A stretch of 64,000 bases of DNA, from contig JAGCVX010000010.1 in NCBI GenBank assembly GCA_017962145.1, positions 97,231 to 161,230 on the forward strand. Reading direction: 5' to 3'. Both the position numbers and the translations under genes were made by a program. Source of the DNA: Clostridiales bacterium. GTDB taxonomy: Bacteria > Bacillota > Clostridia > Saccharofermentanales > Saccharofermentanaceae. Positions 1 to 8,515 of the stretch are shown here, in pieces. Each line of letters opens with the position of its first letter. Position 1 is the stretch's first letter. The notes below the pieces were generated by a model, which saw nothing but the letters and a program-made list of their open reading frames with translations, did no database searches and was not told the DNA's origin.

Positions 1-519
1 ATGTCGGAAAACAAAGATCCACGAACGATCGTATCTATCCTGAACCGGTATCTGGCTATGACCAGCAGCTGTATCGAGCAGAACGAAGGTACGCTCGATA
101 AGTTCATCGGAGATGCGACGATGGCATTCTGGGGTGCTCCGCTTCCTCAGGAAAATGCGATCTATCTGGCATCGAAAACTGCGCTCGAAATCGTAGAGGG
201 CGCGGAGAAACTGTCCAAGGAACTCAAAGAAGAAATCGGTGTGGATCTTCGTGTCGGTGTCGGAGTGCATTTCGGGCCGGCTGTCGTAGGAAACATGGGA
301 TCGGAAAAACATATGGATTATACGGCCGTAGGCGATACCGTCAATACGGCATCCAGACTGGAGTCCAATGCGCCGGGAAGTACAGTCTATATCAGCCGCG
401 TCGTGGCTGAAAAACTTGGTGAGAAGGCAGAAGTGGAATCACTTGGCGCAAAAGTAAAACTCAAAGGAAAGGCAGAAGGCTTCGAGGTTCTGATCCTGAA
501 GTCTTTGAAGGATGAGTAG
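1..519 (+). CDS. Class III adenylate/guanylate cyclase, C-terminal part (5' end outside window)
   Basis: The visible 172 residues are the second half of a class III nucleotide cyclase catalytic domain, which makes cAMP or cGMP from the nucleoside triphosphate. Recognisable blocks are KFIGDATMAFWGAP (metal-binding Asp loop), VGVGVHFGPAVVGNMGS and DYTAVGDTVNTASRLES, which are typical of the family. The first catalytic block that normally precedes them (the FxDIxGFT region) is missing, so the ATG at base 1 is almost certainly an internal methionine of a longer gene entering from the left. The stop overlaps the start of the next gene by 8 nt, which suggests translational coupling to the MBL-GAF-GGDEF protein. 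Substrate (ATP or GTP) cannot be decided from what is visible. Confidence 0.85.
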   Translation: MSENKDPRTIVSILNRYLAMTSSCIEQNEGTLDKFIGDATMAFWGAPLPQENAIYLASKTALEIVEGAEKLSKELKEEIGVDLRVGVGVHFGPAVVGNMGSEKHMDYTAVGDTVNTASRLESNAPGSTVYISRVVAEKLGEKAEVESLGAKVKLKGKAEGFEVLILKSLKDE

Positions 520-2236
520 TATGTTGACGTTTTTTGGTAGAGGTTCGGCATTTTGCGAAGAACAGAACAGTGCATATTTCCTGTCGGATGCGGACATGAT
601 TCTTCTGGATTGTCCGATGTCCGCGTTCCAGAGGATCAAGACGATGGATCTTCGCAATGTTTCCAGGATCTATGTTCTGGTAACTCATACGCATGGCGAT
701 CACATCAGCGGAATCGGCATGCTGATCGACTACGAGTATTTCGTCGGAAATGTACCGGTGACGATCGTGGCGCCGAGTGAACCGGTCCGCCGCGATCTGG
801 AATACTATATAAAGAATCTCGAGGGTATCCGCGATGAGTGGTTTGAGATGACTGACGTCAATACACTTTCCGCAAACTGGCTGAAGACAGTCGTTCCTAC
901 GACACATTCACCGGAACTCGGCGGCAAGTGCTTCGGATATGTGCTTCGTATCGAAGGAAAGACGGTCGTGTATACCGGTGATACAAATACTCTGGATCCT
1001 TTCATCCCGTATCTTCAGAAGGACAGCATCCTCTATACCGAAGTGTCTTCACAGAAGAGTCCGATCCATCTTTCGGCAGAATCCGCGCGTGAGACGATCA
1101 AGGATCTCGAGAACCAGGGTGTGACGGTATTTCTGATGCATCTGGATGATGAAGAAAAGATCGTCAAGACCATGAACCGCACCCAGTCCCGTCCGGCACC
1201 TCTGATGCCGGCACAGCAGGATGGAGATCTGGTCGAGGACAGCGCCATGAAGGAAGTGCTCGATATCAGCGAGCAGCTTTATAAAGAAATGTGTTCCGGA
1301 AAGAAGAACGACCACATCATGCTTTTCCTGTATCTTACGGAGCTCGGAAAAGTTCTCGTCGGCGCGGACCGAGCCTCCTTCTGGAAATGGGATAAGAGAA
1401 GAAAGAAACTCTGGACGACATCGGCCATCGGCGTCGAGAAGATCGAGATCCCCGATGATACGGGACTTGTCGGAAAAGCGATCAAGCAGAAAAAAGTGCT
1501 CGTCACGAACGATCCGTATAACGATCCGGATTTCAATCCGGAGGTCGATAAGAAGACCGGCTATCTGACACGTCACGTGATGGTCCTTCCTGTCGCGGAT
1601 GTAAATGGCGAAGCCATCGGTGCATATCAGCTGATCAATAAGATCGGAAGCCAGAATGGATTTGACGAGAAAGAAGACATCAGAAAACTTTCGCTGGCGG
1701 CGTTGATCTGCGGTATCGCGCTCGAGTCCGAAACATTCCTCGAAGAGGCCTACCACGATAAACTCACGAAACTGAAAAACCGCATGGGCTTCTACAGTGA
1801 CTTTGCCCGTGTATACAGCGAATATATGTCGCCGGAATGCGACAAGCCGATGAGCATGTTCATCTGCGATATCGATAAGTTTAAAAACGTAAATGATACC
1901 TACGGCCATAACGCCGGTGACGATGTACTGTCCTTTATGGCGGGCATCCTGCAGTCTTCCTGCTCGGCGAAAGATATGGCATATCGCTGGGGCGGTGAGG
2001 AGTTCATCATGATCATGCGCGATACGGCGCTTGCCGAGTGTGCACAGAAAGCCGAAGTGATCCGTAATGCCGTCATGCATACGGACTTCCCGGCTGACGG
2101 AAAGATCCTGCACTGCACGGTCAGCTTCGGCTGTCGTCAGTTCGATCCGAAAATGTCGATCGAAGATAATATCAGTGAAGCCGATAAGCACCTCTACGAG
2201 GCAAAAGAAGGCGGACGAAACCAGGTTCGCTATTAA
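512..2236 (+). CDS. Metallo-beta-lactamase-fold / GAF / GGDEF fusion protein, putative diguanylate cyclase
   Basis: 574 residues with three modules. Residues 1-230 are a metallo-beta-lactamase fold with the metal signature THTHGDH (H59, H61, D63, H64) and later conserved His and Asp blocks (TTHSPELGG, YTGDTN, FLMHLDD). Residues 250-400 look like a GAF sensor domain. Residues 415-574 are a GGDEF domain with DKLTKLKNR and an intact GGEEF signature at 494-498, so diguanylate cyclase activity (2 GTP to c-di-GMP) is expected. The usual RxxD inhibitory site is absent (SAKD at that position). No signal peptide or membrane segment is seen, so the protein should be cytosolic. It overlaps the cyclase gene by 8 nt. 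The MBL domain's substrate is unknown; RNase Z-like or phosphodiesterase-like hydrolases share this fold. Confidence 0.85.
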   Translation: MSSMLTFFGRGSAFCEEQNSAYFLSDADMILLDCPMSAFQRIKTMDLRNVSRIYVLVTHTHGDHISGIGMLIDYEYFVGNVPVTIVAPSEPVRRDLEYYIKNLEGIRDEWFEMTDVNTLSANWLKTVVPTTHSPELGGKCFGYVLRIEGKTVVYTGDTNTLDPFIPYLQKDSILYTEVSSQKSPIHLSAESARETIKDLENQGVTVFLMHLDDEEKIVKTMNRTQSRPAPLMPAQQDGDLVEDSAMKEVLDISEQLYKEMCSGKKNDHIMLFLYLTELGKVLVGADRASFWKWDKRRKKLWTTSAIGVEKIEIPDDTGLVGKAIKQKKVLVTNDPYNDPDFNPEVDKKTGYLTRHVMVLPVADVNGEAIGAYQLINKIGSQNGFDEKEDIRKLSLAALICGIALESETFLEEAYHDKLTKLKNRMGFYSDFARVYSEYMSPECDKPMSMFICDIDKFKNVNDTYGHNAGDDVLSFMAGILQSSCSAKDMAYRWGGEEFIMIMRDTALAECAQKAEVIRNAVMHTDFPADGKILHCTVSFGCRQFDPKMSIEDNISEADKHLYEAKEGGRNQVRY

Positions 2237-2248
2237 GGAGGAACAACT

Positions 2249-3370
2249 ATGTTTGCAAGAACCATGAACGGCTTTGACAAGCCGGTTTCGCTTTTGGGAT
2301 TCGGATGCATGCGCTTCCCGACGACCGAGGACGGAAAAATCGACAAAAAGCGCGCCAGAGCGATGCTCCTTCGTGCGCATGAGATGGGTGTGAATTATTA
2401 CGATACCGCTTATCCTTACCACGGCGGAGAGTCCGAGCTCGTTGTCGGTGAAGTGTTAAATGAACTTCCGCGTGACTCGTATTTTCTGACGACTAAGCTT
2501 CCGGTATGGGAGATCAAGACCAGAGAAGACGCAGAGAAGATGTTCCAAAAGCAGCTCGAAAAGCTCCAGAAGGACTATCTCGATCTTTATCTTCTGCATG
2601 CGATGGACGCATCGCGTTTCGAAGAGATGGAAAAAGCCGGCGTCATCGACTTTATGTTCGACCTGAAAAAGCAGGGCAAGATCAAGAATGTGGGTTTTTC
2701 TTTCCACGACGAATATGCGACGTTTGAAAAGTGGATCAAGGCGTATCCGTGGGATGCATGCCAGATCCAGTTCAACTTCATGGATACCGAAAACCAGGCA
2801 GGTACCAAGGGACTTCTCCTTGCCGAATCGCTGGGCATCCCGGTCATCGTCATGGAGCCGATCCGCGGTGGTTCGCTCTGCATGTATCCGGATGATCTGC
2901 TCGATGAGCTCAATTCGATCCGTCCCGGCAAGTCGAAGGCATCCTGGGCGCTTCGCTTCGTCGCTTCATTTGAAAATGTAAAGGTCATCCTTTCCGGAAT
3001 GTCCGCAGAAGACCAGCTCGAGGATAATCTCTCTACATTTAATAACTATGAGCCGATGGATGAAAAAGAACTCGAGGCCATGGGCCGTCTTCGTGACGCA
3101 CTCGACGCACGTGTATTTAACCGCTGCACCGGCTGCCGTTACTGCATGCCGTGCCCGGGAGGTGTCGATATCCCGCGTTCTTTCCGTATCTGGAACGAGT
3201 ATGGAAAATACGGAAATCAAGGCCATACGAAGTGGGAGTGGAGCATGCTCAAGGACGAAGAAAAGCCGGAGAACTGCCTGCAGTGCGGTGCCTGTGAAGA
3301 GCAGTGTCCGCAGCATATTTCGATCCGTGAGGACCTGGTGAAAGTAAGCGAACTCATCGGCAATCTCTGA
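2249..3370 (+). CDS. Aldo/keto reductase with C-terminal 4Fe-4S ferredoxin-like domain
   Basis: 373 residues. The N-terminal ~290 residues are an aldo/keto reductase TIM barrel (FGCMRFPTTEDGKID, NYYDTAYPYHGGESE with the catalytic Asp/Tyr region, DLYLLHAMD). The C-terminal ~75 residues carry two cysteine clusters, CTGCRYCMPCPGG and CLQCGACEEQCPQHI, which fit binding of iron-sulfur clusters. This architecture is common in anaerobic Clostridia as 'predicted oxidoreductases of the aldo/keto reductase family'; the physiological substrate is unknown. The start follows a good AAGGAGG ribosome site 12 nt after the preceding stop, so it may be the last gene of the cyclase operon. Confidence 0.92.
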   Translation: MFARTMNGFDKPVSLLGFGCMRFPTTEDGKIDKKRARAMLLRAHEMGVNYYDTAYPYHGGESELVVGEVLNELPRDSYFLTTKLPVWEIKTREDAEKMFQKQLEKLQKDYLDLYLLHAMDASRFEEMEKAGVIDFMFDLKKQGKIKNVGFSFHDEYATFEKWIKAYPWDACQIQFNFMDTENQAGTKGLLLAESLGIPVIVMEPIRGGSLCMYPDDLLDELNSIRPGKSKASWALRFVASFENVKVILSGMSAEDQLEDNLSTFNNYEPMDEKELEAMGRLRDALDARVFNRCTGCRYCMPCPGGVDIPRSFRIWNEYGKYGNQGHTKWEWSMLKDEEKPENCLQCGACEEQCPQHISIREDLVKVSELIGNL

Positions 3371-3387
3371 GAAATATGCAAATTCAT

Positions 3388-3416
3388 TTGACGCGAGACG
3401 TTTTTTAGAGTAATAT
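3388..3416 (+). promoter_or_regulatory. Sigma-A type promoter for rpsU
   Basis: TTGACG at 3388-3393 and TAATAT at 3411-3416 are separated by exactly 17 nt, upstream of the S21 gene. The leader to the GTG start is about 57 nt. Confidence 0.75.
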
Positions 3417-3479
3417 ATGTTCTGTTTGAAACCGATATGTAGGTTTTCCAAGTTTATTGCACGGAAGGAGGGATAACAA

Positions 3480-3653
3480 GTGTCGGAAATCAGACTTAAA
3501 GAAAATGAGTCCCTTGACAGTGCTTTGCGCCGTTTTAAGCGTTCCTGCGCTCGTTCTGGTGTACTCGCTGAGGTACGCAAGAGAGAGCACTACGAAAAGC
3601 CTTCTGTACGCCGTAAGAAGAAGTCGGAGGCGGCTAGAAAGCGCAAGAGATAA
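3480..3653 (+). CDS. rpsU: 30S ribosomal protein S21 (GTG start)
   Basis: 57 codons starting with GTG at 3480, behind a strong GAAGGAGG ribosome site. The protein begins [20 protein letters not shown] and ends in a lysine/arginine-rich tail, as S21 proteins do; S21 sits near the 3' end of 16S rRNA in the small subunit and helps initiation. It has its own promoter (3388-3416) and terminator (3681-3716), so it is a single-gene unit. There is no better upstream ATG. Confidence 0.95.
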   Translation: MSEIRLKENESLDSALRRFKRSCARSGVLAEVRKREHYEKPSVRRKKKSEAARKRKR

Positions 3654-3680
3654 TCTTGGGTATCAAGTTTAGTTCATCCA

Positions 3681-3716
3681 AAACCTGTCGGATCTGATCC
3701 GGCAGGTTTTTTCTTG
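3681..3716 (+). terminator. Intrinsic terminator of rpsU
   Basis: A 13-bp stem (3681-3693 with 3697-3709, one G-T pair) and a 3-nt loop, followed by a T-rich run. Confidence 0.9.
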
Positions 3717-3768
3717 TTCTCGAAAAAAGAGTGTTACAATAATAGAAGTAACTAAGAAGAATTGGGGT

Positions 3769-5967
3769 ATGGGTGTGATCCTTCTTGAGAAAAAATGGCA
3801 TCTTCCAGATGAAGCAAGACAGGCCGAAGGAGAGTCTTCGTTAACGCGGAGCCTTCTTTTTGCGCGGGGGATCAGAAGCAACGAGGAGATATCGAAGTTT
3901 TTGTCCCGTCAGCCGAACGACTGGCACGACCCTTTCCTCATGAACGATATGCAGCCGGCAGTGGACCGTATCTGCCAGGCCGTGACTTCTGCCGAGAAGA
4001 TCCTGATCTGTGGTGACTACGATGCAGACGGTGTGACTTCTACGGCGATCCTGATGTCTTTCCTTCGTAAAGTGCGCGCAAATGTGGATTACGTGATCCC
4101 GGACCGCGTTTCGGAAGGATATGGTATCTCCGAACCACTTACTTCAAGAATCGAAGCGCATCAGCCGAAACTTCTGATCACCGTGGACTGCGGTGTGGCA
4201 AACGAAGACGCGGTTTTGCGCCTGATGGAAGAAGGACTCGACGTGATCGTTACGGATCACCATGAGGTCAAAGATTCTCTTCCGCCGGCTCTCGCGGTCA
4301 TCGACTGCAAACGAAAAGACAACACGTATCCCTTTATCCATCTTTGCGGTGCCGGTGTGGCACTGAAAGTCGTGGCCGCATGCTGTACGAAACTGACCGG
4401 CCGCGTGGAGATGGAAGAGTGGAAGAACTATATCGATATCGCGGCCATCGGTACGATCGCCGATGTCGTCAGTATCACGGGTGAGAACCGTACCATCGTC
4501 AAAGAAGGTCTGCGTCTTCTGGCCAGAACGAACCGTCCGGGTATCCGGGCTCTGTTTGCGATCGTGCGTCAGAACGCTTCAAATCCTTCTGCGCCGATCT
4601 CTTCAACGGAGATTGCTTTCCAGATCGCACCGAAGATCAACGCATGCGGGCGACTGGGCGATGCTTCCCGTGCCGTAGAACTGCTGCTTACGACTGATAC
4701 GAAGCGGGCACAGGAACTGGCAGAAGAATTAAACCGAGAAAATACACGCCGGCAGGAACTGGAGCAGGCGGTGCTGGAAGAAGCGGTCGCAAAGATCGAG
4801 TCTGACCGCCAGATGATCGAACAGCTGAAGAATAACTCGATGCCGATCGTCGTAGCCGGCGATAACTGGCACGTCGGTATACTGGGAATCGTAGCGAACC
4901 GTCTGGTCAACCGCTATCAGCGCTCGGCCATCGTATTTACAAAAGATCCGGGTGAAAAAGCCGCGGATGGTTCTTCCCGTGCGATCTTAAAGGGAAGCTG
5001 CCGTACGGCCGGGGATTTCCCGATCCTGGAGTGCCTCAAGTACTGTGGCGATGCGGTCTGGCAGTATGGCGGACATAAACGTGCCGCCGGTGTCAGCGTC
5101 TCAGAAGACCAGTTCGAAGAATTCCAAAAGCGCGTCAGTGCATTTGCCAAGGAAAGAAAAGAGACCCATGCCGATGACGATCTGCAGTTTATCGAGGTGG
5201 ACAGAAAACTTCTGCCGTCGGAACTGACACTCGAATCCGCGGAAGAGATCCTCGGACTCGAACCATTTGGCGAAGGAAACAGAGAACCGGTATTTCTGCT
5301 TTCCGGATTGAAGATCACACAGACCAAGGTGTGCGGTGCCACAGGACGGCACCTGAAGATGACCCTGGCGTGCAAGGACGAAGAAACAGGGGAGATCAAG
5401 AGCCTCGACGCCATCGCATTCGGGCAGGGTGAATGGGTCGATATGTTCGTACCCGGAAGCATGATCGATGCGCTCGTCGAGTTGGGCGTGCATTCGTGGA
5501 ACGGAAACGACAGTCTTTCTCTGCAGGTCATCGATATGCACTTTATGCCGATCGGAAAGACGATCTGGGATACGCCGCAGGTTCTGGAGAATCTCTATCG
5601 GAACAAACTGCCGCTACGGCAGGTCGCCATGATCGGCAAATGCAAGGAAGAAGAACTTCTGCCGAACGGCGAAGAGATGGGGATCTTGTACCGCTATCTG
5701 AAGGAAAACTGCACCAGCGAGGCAAATATGTGTGACATGCATCTTCTGGCGCGGCTTTTGACCGGAAAGTTTAAAAAGCCCCTTCACGCCTTTAAGATCT
5801 CGCGTGCGATGGATATTTTCAGGGAAGCAGGACTTCTGGATCTTCTCCGACTGAATGACGAACGTATATGTTTTTCCTTGCTATCCGTGCAAGACAAGGT
5901 TAAACTTGAGGATACGAAGACATACCGTGCTCTGTACGGTACTTCGGGACAGAAACAGGAGAGTTAA
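3769..5967 (+). CDS. recJ: Single-stranded-DNA-specific exonuclease RecJ
   Basis: 732 residues. The DHH phosphoesterase core is clear: DYDADG at 83-88 and DHH at 163-165, with further conserved blocks (DCGVANED, GAGVALK, DVVSITGENR) and the DHHA1 region with GGHKRAAG around residue 435. RecJ degrades single-stranded DNA 5' to 3' in recombination and mismatch or base-excision repair. The length matches the Firmicutes form (about 780 residues in Bacillus), which has a C-terminal extension compared with the 577-residue E. coli enzyme. The rel gene follows after 9 nt, an arrangement seen in other Firmicutes, so the two are likely co-transcribed. Confidence 0.95.
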   Translation: MGVILLEKKWHLPDEARQAEGESSLTRSLLFARGIRSNEEISKFLSRQPNDWHDPFLMNDMQPAVDRICQAVTSAEKILICGDYDADGVTSTAILMSFLRKVRANVDYVIPDRVSEGYGISEPLTSRIEAHQPKLLITVDCGVANEDAVLRLMEEGLDVIVTDHHEVKDSLPPALAVIDCKRKDNTYPFIHLCGAGVALKVVAACCTKLTGRVEMEEWKNYIDIAAIGTIADVVSITGENRTIVKEGLRLLARTNRPGIRALFAIVRQNASNPSAPISSTEIAFQIAPKINACGRLGDASRAVELLLTTDTKRAQELAEELNRENTRRQELEQAVLEEAVAKIESDRQMIEQLKNNSMPIVVAGDNWHVGILGIVANRLVNRYQRSAIVFTKDPGEKAADGSSRAILKGSCRTAGDFPILECLKYCGDAVWQYGGHKRAAGVSVSEDQFEEFQKRVSAFAKERKETHADDDLQFIEVDRKLLPSELTLESAEEILGLEPFGEGNREPVFLLSGLKITQTKVCGATGRHLKMTLACKDEETGEIKSLDAIAFGQGEWVDMFVPGSMIDALVELGVHSWNGNDSLSLQVIDMHFMPIGKTIWDTPQVLENLYRNKLPLRQVAMIGKCKEEELLPNGEEMGILYRYLKENCTSEANMCDMHLLARLLTGKFKKPLHAFKISRAMDIFREAGLLDLLRLNDERICFSLLSVQDKVKLEDTKTYRALYGTSGQKQES

Positions 5968-5976
5968 GAAACGAAG

Positions 5977-8406
5977 ATGAGTGGAGACAGCAAGAAAACC
6001 GAAGAACTCTCAGAGGAAGTAAAGGAGATCTTTGATACCCTGCGGGACGAACACATGCCCGAGGATATCAGCGAAGATATCCTCGATATGCTCGATGAGG
6101 TCATCAGTAAATACAGATCCTATTCGGAAAAAGACGAGTCGGATCGGATCCGCCGCGCCTTCGTTTTCGCATATAAAGCACATATCTCCCAGAAGAGAAA
6201 ATCCGGTGAGCCGTACATCATCCACCCGATCGCGACTGCGCAGATCCTGACGGAACTCGAAGTCGATACCGATACGCTGGTGGCGGCGCTGCTCCACGAT
6301 ACCGTGGAAGATACGCCGGTAACCTCGGATCTTCTTAAAGAGATCTTCGGAGAAGATGTGGCCCTTCTGGTAGACGGTGTCACCAAACTCGGTCAGATCC
6401 CGTATTCTTCGAAAGAAGAGCAGCAGGCGGAAAATATGCGTAAGATGTTCCTGGCGATGGCCAAGGATATCCGTGTTATCCTCATCAAGCTTGCGGACCG
6501 TCTGCACAATATGCGTACCATGAAGCATCAGAGCTCGGAAAGACAAAGAGAGATCTCCATGGAGACGCGCGATATCTATGCGCCTTTGGCACATCGTCTC
6601 GGTATCTATAAGATCAAGTGGGAACTCGAAGACCTGTGTCTCCGCTATACCGATCCGGATGCATATTACGAACTCGTCGGCGCGATCTCCCAGAAGCGTT
6701 CCGAGAGAGAAAAGTTCCTGGAAAAAGTGGTCGGAGAGCTTTCCGACCGAGTATCCCAGATGGGGATCCGTGCCGAGATCGAAGGCCGTCCGAAGCATTT
6801 CTACAGTATCTATAACAAGATGAAGAATCAGGGCAAGCACCTCGATCAGATCTACGATATCTTCGCATGTCGAATCATCGTAGACACGGTTTCGGACTGC
6901 TATGCCGTACTGGGTCTGGTACACGAGATGTACTATCCGATGCCTGGCCGTTTCAAAGACTATATCGCGATGCCGAAACCGAATATGTATCAGTCTCTGC
7001 ATACGACCGTTATCGGAAAAGAAGGTATTCCTTTCGAGGTACAGATCCGTACACTGGCGATGCACCGTACTGCTGAATACGGTATCGCAGCGCACTGGAA
7101 GTATAAAGAGAACGGTAATTCAAATGCGACGGGCAAAACTACGTCTTTCGACAACAAGCTTTCCTGGCTCAGACAGATCCTGGACTGGCAGGGTGAATCG
7201 AAAGATGCAGGCGAGTATCTGGATTCCTTGAAGACCGGACTTGTCGCAGAAGAAGTATTCGTATTTACACCGAAGGGCGACGTTATCTCGCTGCCGCTTC
7301 ATTCGTGTCCGATCGACTTTGCGTACTCGATCCACAGTGGTATCGGTAACCGCATGTACGGTGCCAAGGTAAACGGCCGTCTCGTGCCGCTTTCCTACGA
7401 GCTGCAAAACGGCGATATCGTAGAGATCCTCGCGTCCGATCAGATCAAGGGACCGTCCCGTGACTGGCTGAAGATGATCAAGACTTCCGCTGCGAAGTCA
7501 AAGATCAACCAATGGTTCAAAAAAGAATCGAGAGATGACAATATTCTCCTCGGAAGAGATGCTGTTGAGCGCGAGATGAAAAAACTCGGCTTTACTCCGC
7601 AGCAGCTTTTGCAGAAGAGTTATGTTGAAGCAATCTTGAAAAAGACCGCGCAGAATACTCTCGAAGATCTTTATGCTGCGATCGGCTATGGCGTGATCAC
7701 GGCACAGAAAATCGTCGGCAGACTTCGTGATGAATATATCCGTTCACTGCCGGAAGACGAGAGATTCGAAATGGGATATCGTGTCACGCAGGCCGGACAG
7801 GTCGTCTACCAGCCGATCAACCGCGAGATCTTAGACGAGAACAGCATCACGGCAGGCCCGGCATTTTCTGCAAGTTCGCAGGAGCATAATCATTCCGGAA
7901 AGCGTCCGGCGTCCCGCGCAAACCAGGATACGGGCGTCGTCGTAACCGGCATCGACAACTGTCTGGTACATCTGTCCCGCTGCTGTAATCCGGTACCGGG
8001 CGATGAAATTATCGGCTATATCACACGTGGTAACGGTGTCGGTGTCCATAGAAAAGACTGCAGCAATATCAGGAACATCATGAGAAACGCGACCGCCTCG
8101 GCAAGAGCCGCAGAGCGTGCTTCTCGTCTGATCGAAGTTTACTGGTCGAACCAGCAACACACCAAGGCGATCTATCCTGTCGAGTTTACCGTTATCGCAC
8201 ACGACCGTCGTCATCTTCTGGCGGATATCTCGAATGCGATCGCAGAAGAGCGCATCCCGATCACGTCCGCGCAGATGTCGGCCATGAAAGATATTACGGC
8301 ACGCTTCACCATGACGATCGAAGTCAAGGATCAGGAGCAGCTCGATCGTGTATTCGGAAGAATCAAGGCGATCCGCGATGTCATCGAGGTAAGAAAGGGA
8401 AACTGA
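5977..8406 (+). CDS. rel: Bifunctional (p)ppGpp synthetase/hydrolase (Rel family)
   Basis: 809 residues, somewhat longer than the usual 730-ish because of an N-terminal lead of about 40 residues and a longer C-terminal half. Order: HD hydrolase domain (LLHDTVEDT, H107-D108), synthetase domain (RFKDYIAMPKPNMYQSLHTT from residue 325), TGS domain (VFVFTPKGDVISLP), zinc-finger-like HLSRCCNPVPGD region and a C-terminal ACT domain. It both makes and degrades the stringent-response alarmone (p)ppGpp, responding to ribosome state. Because both HD and synthetase motifs are intact, both activities are expected. Follows recJ by 9 nt and ends at a strong terminator shared with RNase J. Confidence 0.95.
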   Translation: MSGDSKKTEELSEEVKEIFDTLRDEHMPEDISEDILDMLDEVISKYRSYSEKDESDRIRRAFVFAYKAHISQKRKSGEPYIIHPIATAQILTELEVDTDTLVAALLHDTVEDTPVTSDLLKEIFGEDVALLVDGVTKLGQIPYSSKEEQQAENMRKMFLAMAKDIRVILIKLADRLHNMRTMKHQSSERQREISMETRDIYAPLAHRLGIYKIKWELEDLCLRYTDPDAYYELVGAISQKRSEREKFLEKVVGELSDRVSQMGIRAEIEGRPKHFYSIYNKMKNQGKHLDQIYDIFACRIIVDTVSDCYAVLGLVHEMYYPMPGRFKDYIAMPKPNMYQSLHTTVIGKEGIPFEVQIRTLAMHRTAEYGIAAHWKYKENGNSNATGKTTSFDNKLSWLRQILDWQGESKDAGEYLDSLKTGLVAEEVFVFTPKGDVISLPLHSCPIDFAYSIHSGIGNRMYGAKVNGRLVPLSYELQNGDIVEILASDQIKGPSRDWLKMIKTSAAKSKINQWFKKESRDDNILLGRDAVEREMKKLGFTPQQLLQKSYVEAILKKTAQNTLEDLYAAIGYGVITAQKIVGRLRDEYIRSLPEDERFEMGYRVTQAGQVVYQPINREILDENSITAGPAFSASSQEHNHSGKRPASRANQDTGVVVTGIDNCLVHLSRCCNPVPGDEIIGYITRGNGVGVHRKDCSNIRNIMRNATASARAAERASRLIEVYWSNQQHTKAIYPVEFTVIAHDRRHLLADISNAIAEERIPITSAQMSAMKDITARFTMTIEVKDQEQLDRVFGRIKAIRDVIEVRKGN

Positions 8407-8434
8407 TTCCCAAATGAGTCGAATCAAGTAAAGA

Positions 8435-8471
8435 AAAGGCCGTGTAACGATGTTACACGGCCTTTATTTTC
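8435..8471 (+). terminator. Bidirectional intrinsic terminator between rel and RNase J
   Basis: A perfect 14-bp stem (8435-8448 with 8452-8465) and a 3-nt loop. T-rich runs lie on both strands beyond the stem, so it can serve the two convergent genes. Confidence 0.9.
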
Positions 8472-8515
8472 AGTGTTTTCAAGTACTAGTGCATTTGAAA
8501 CGGAAGCCTTAAAGA

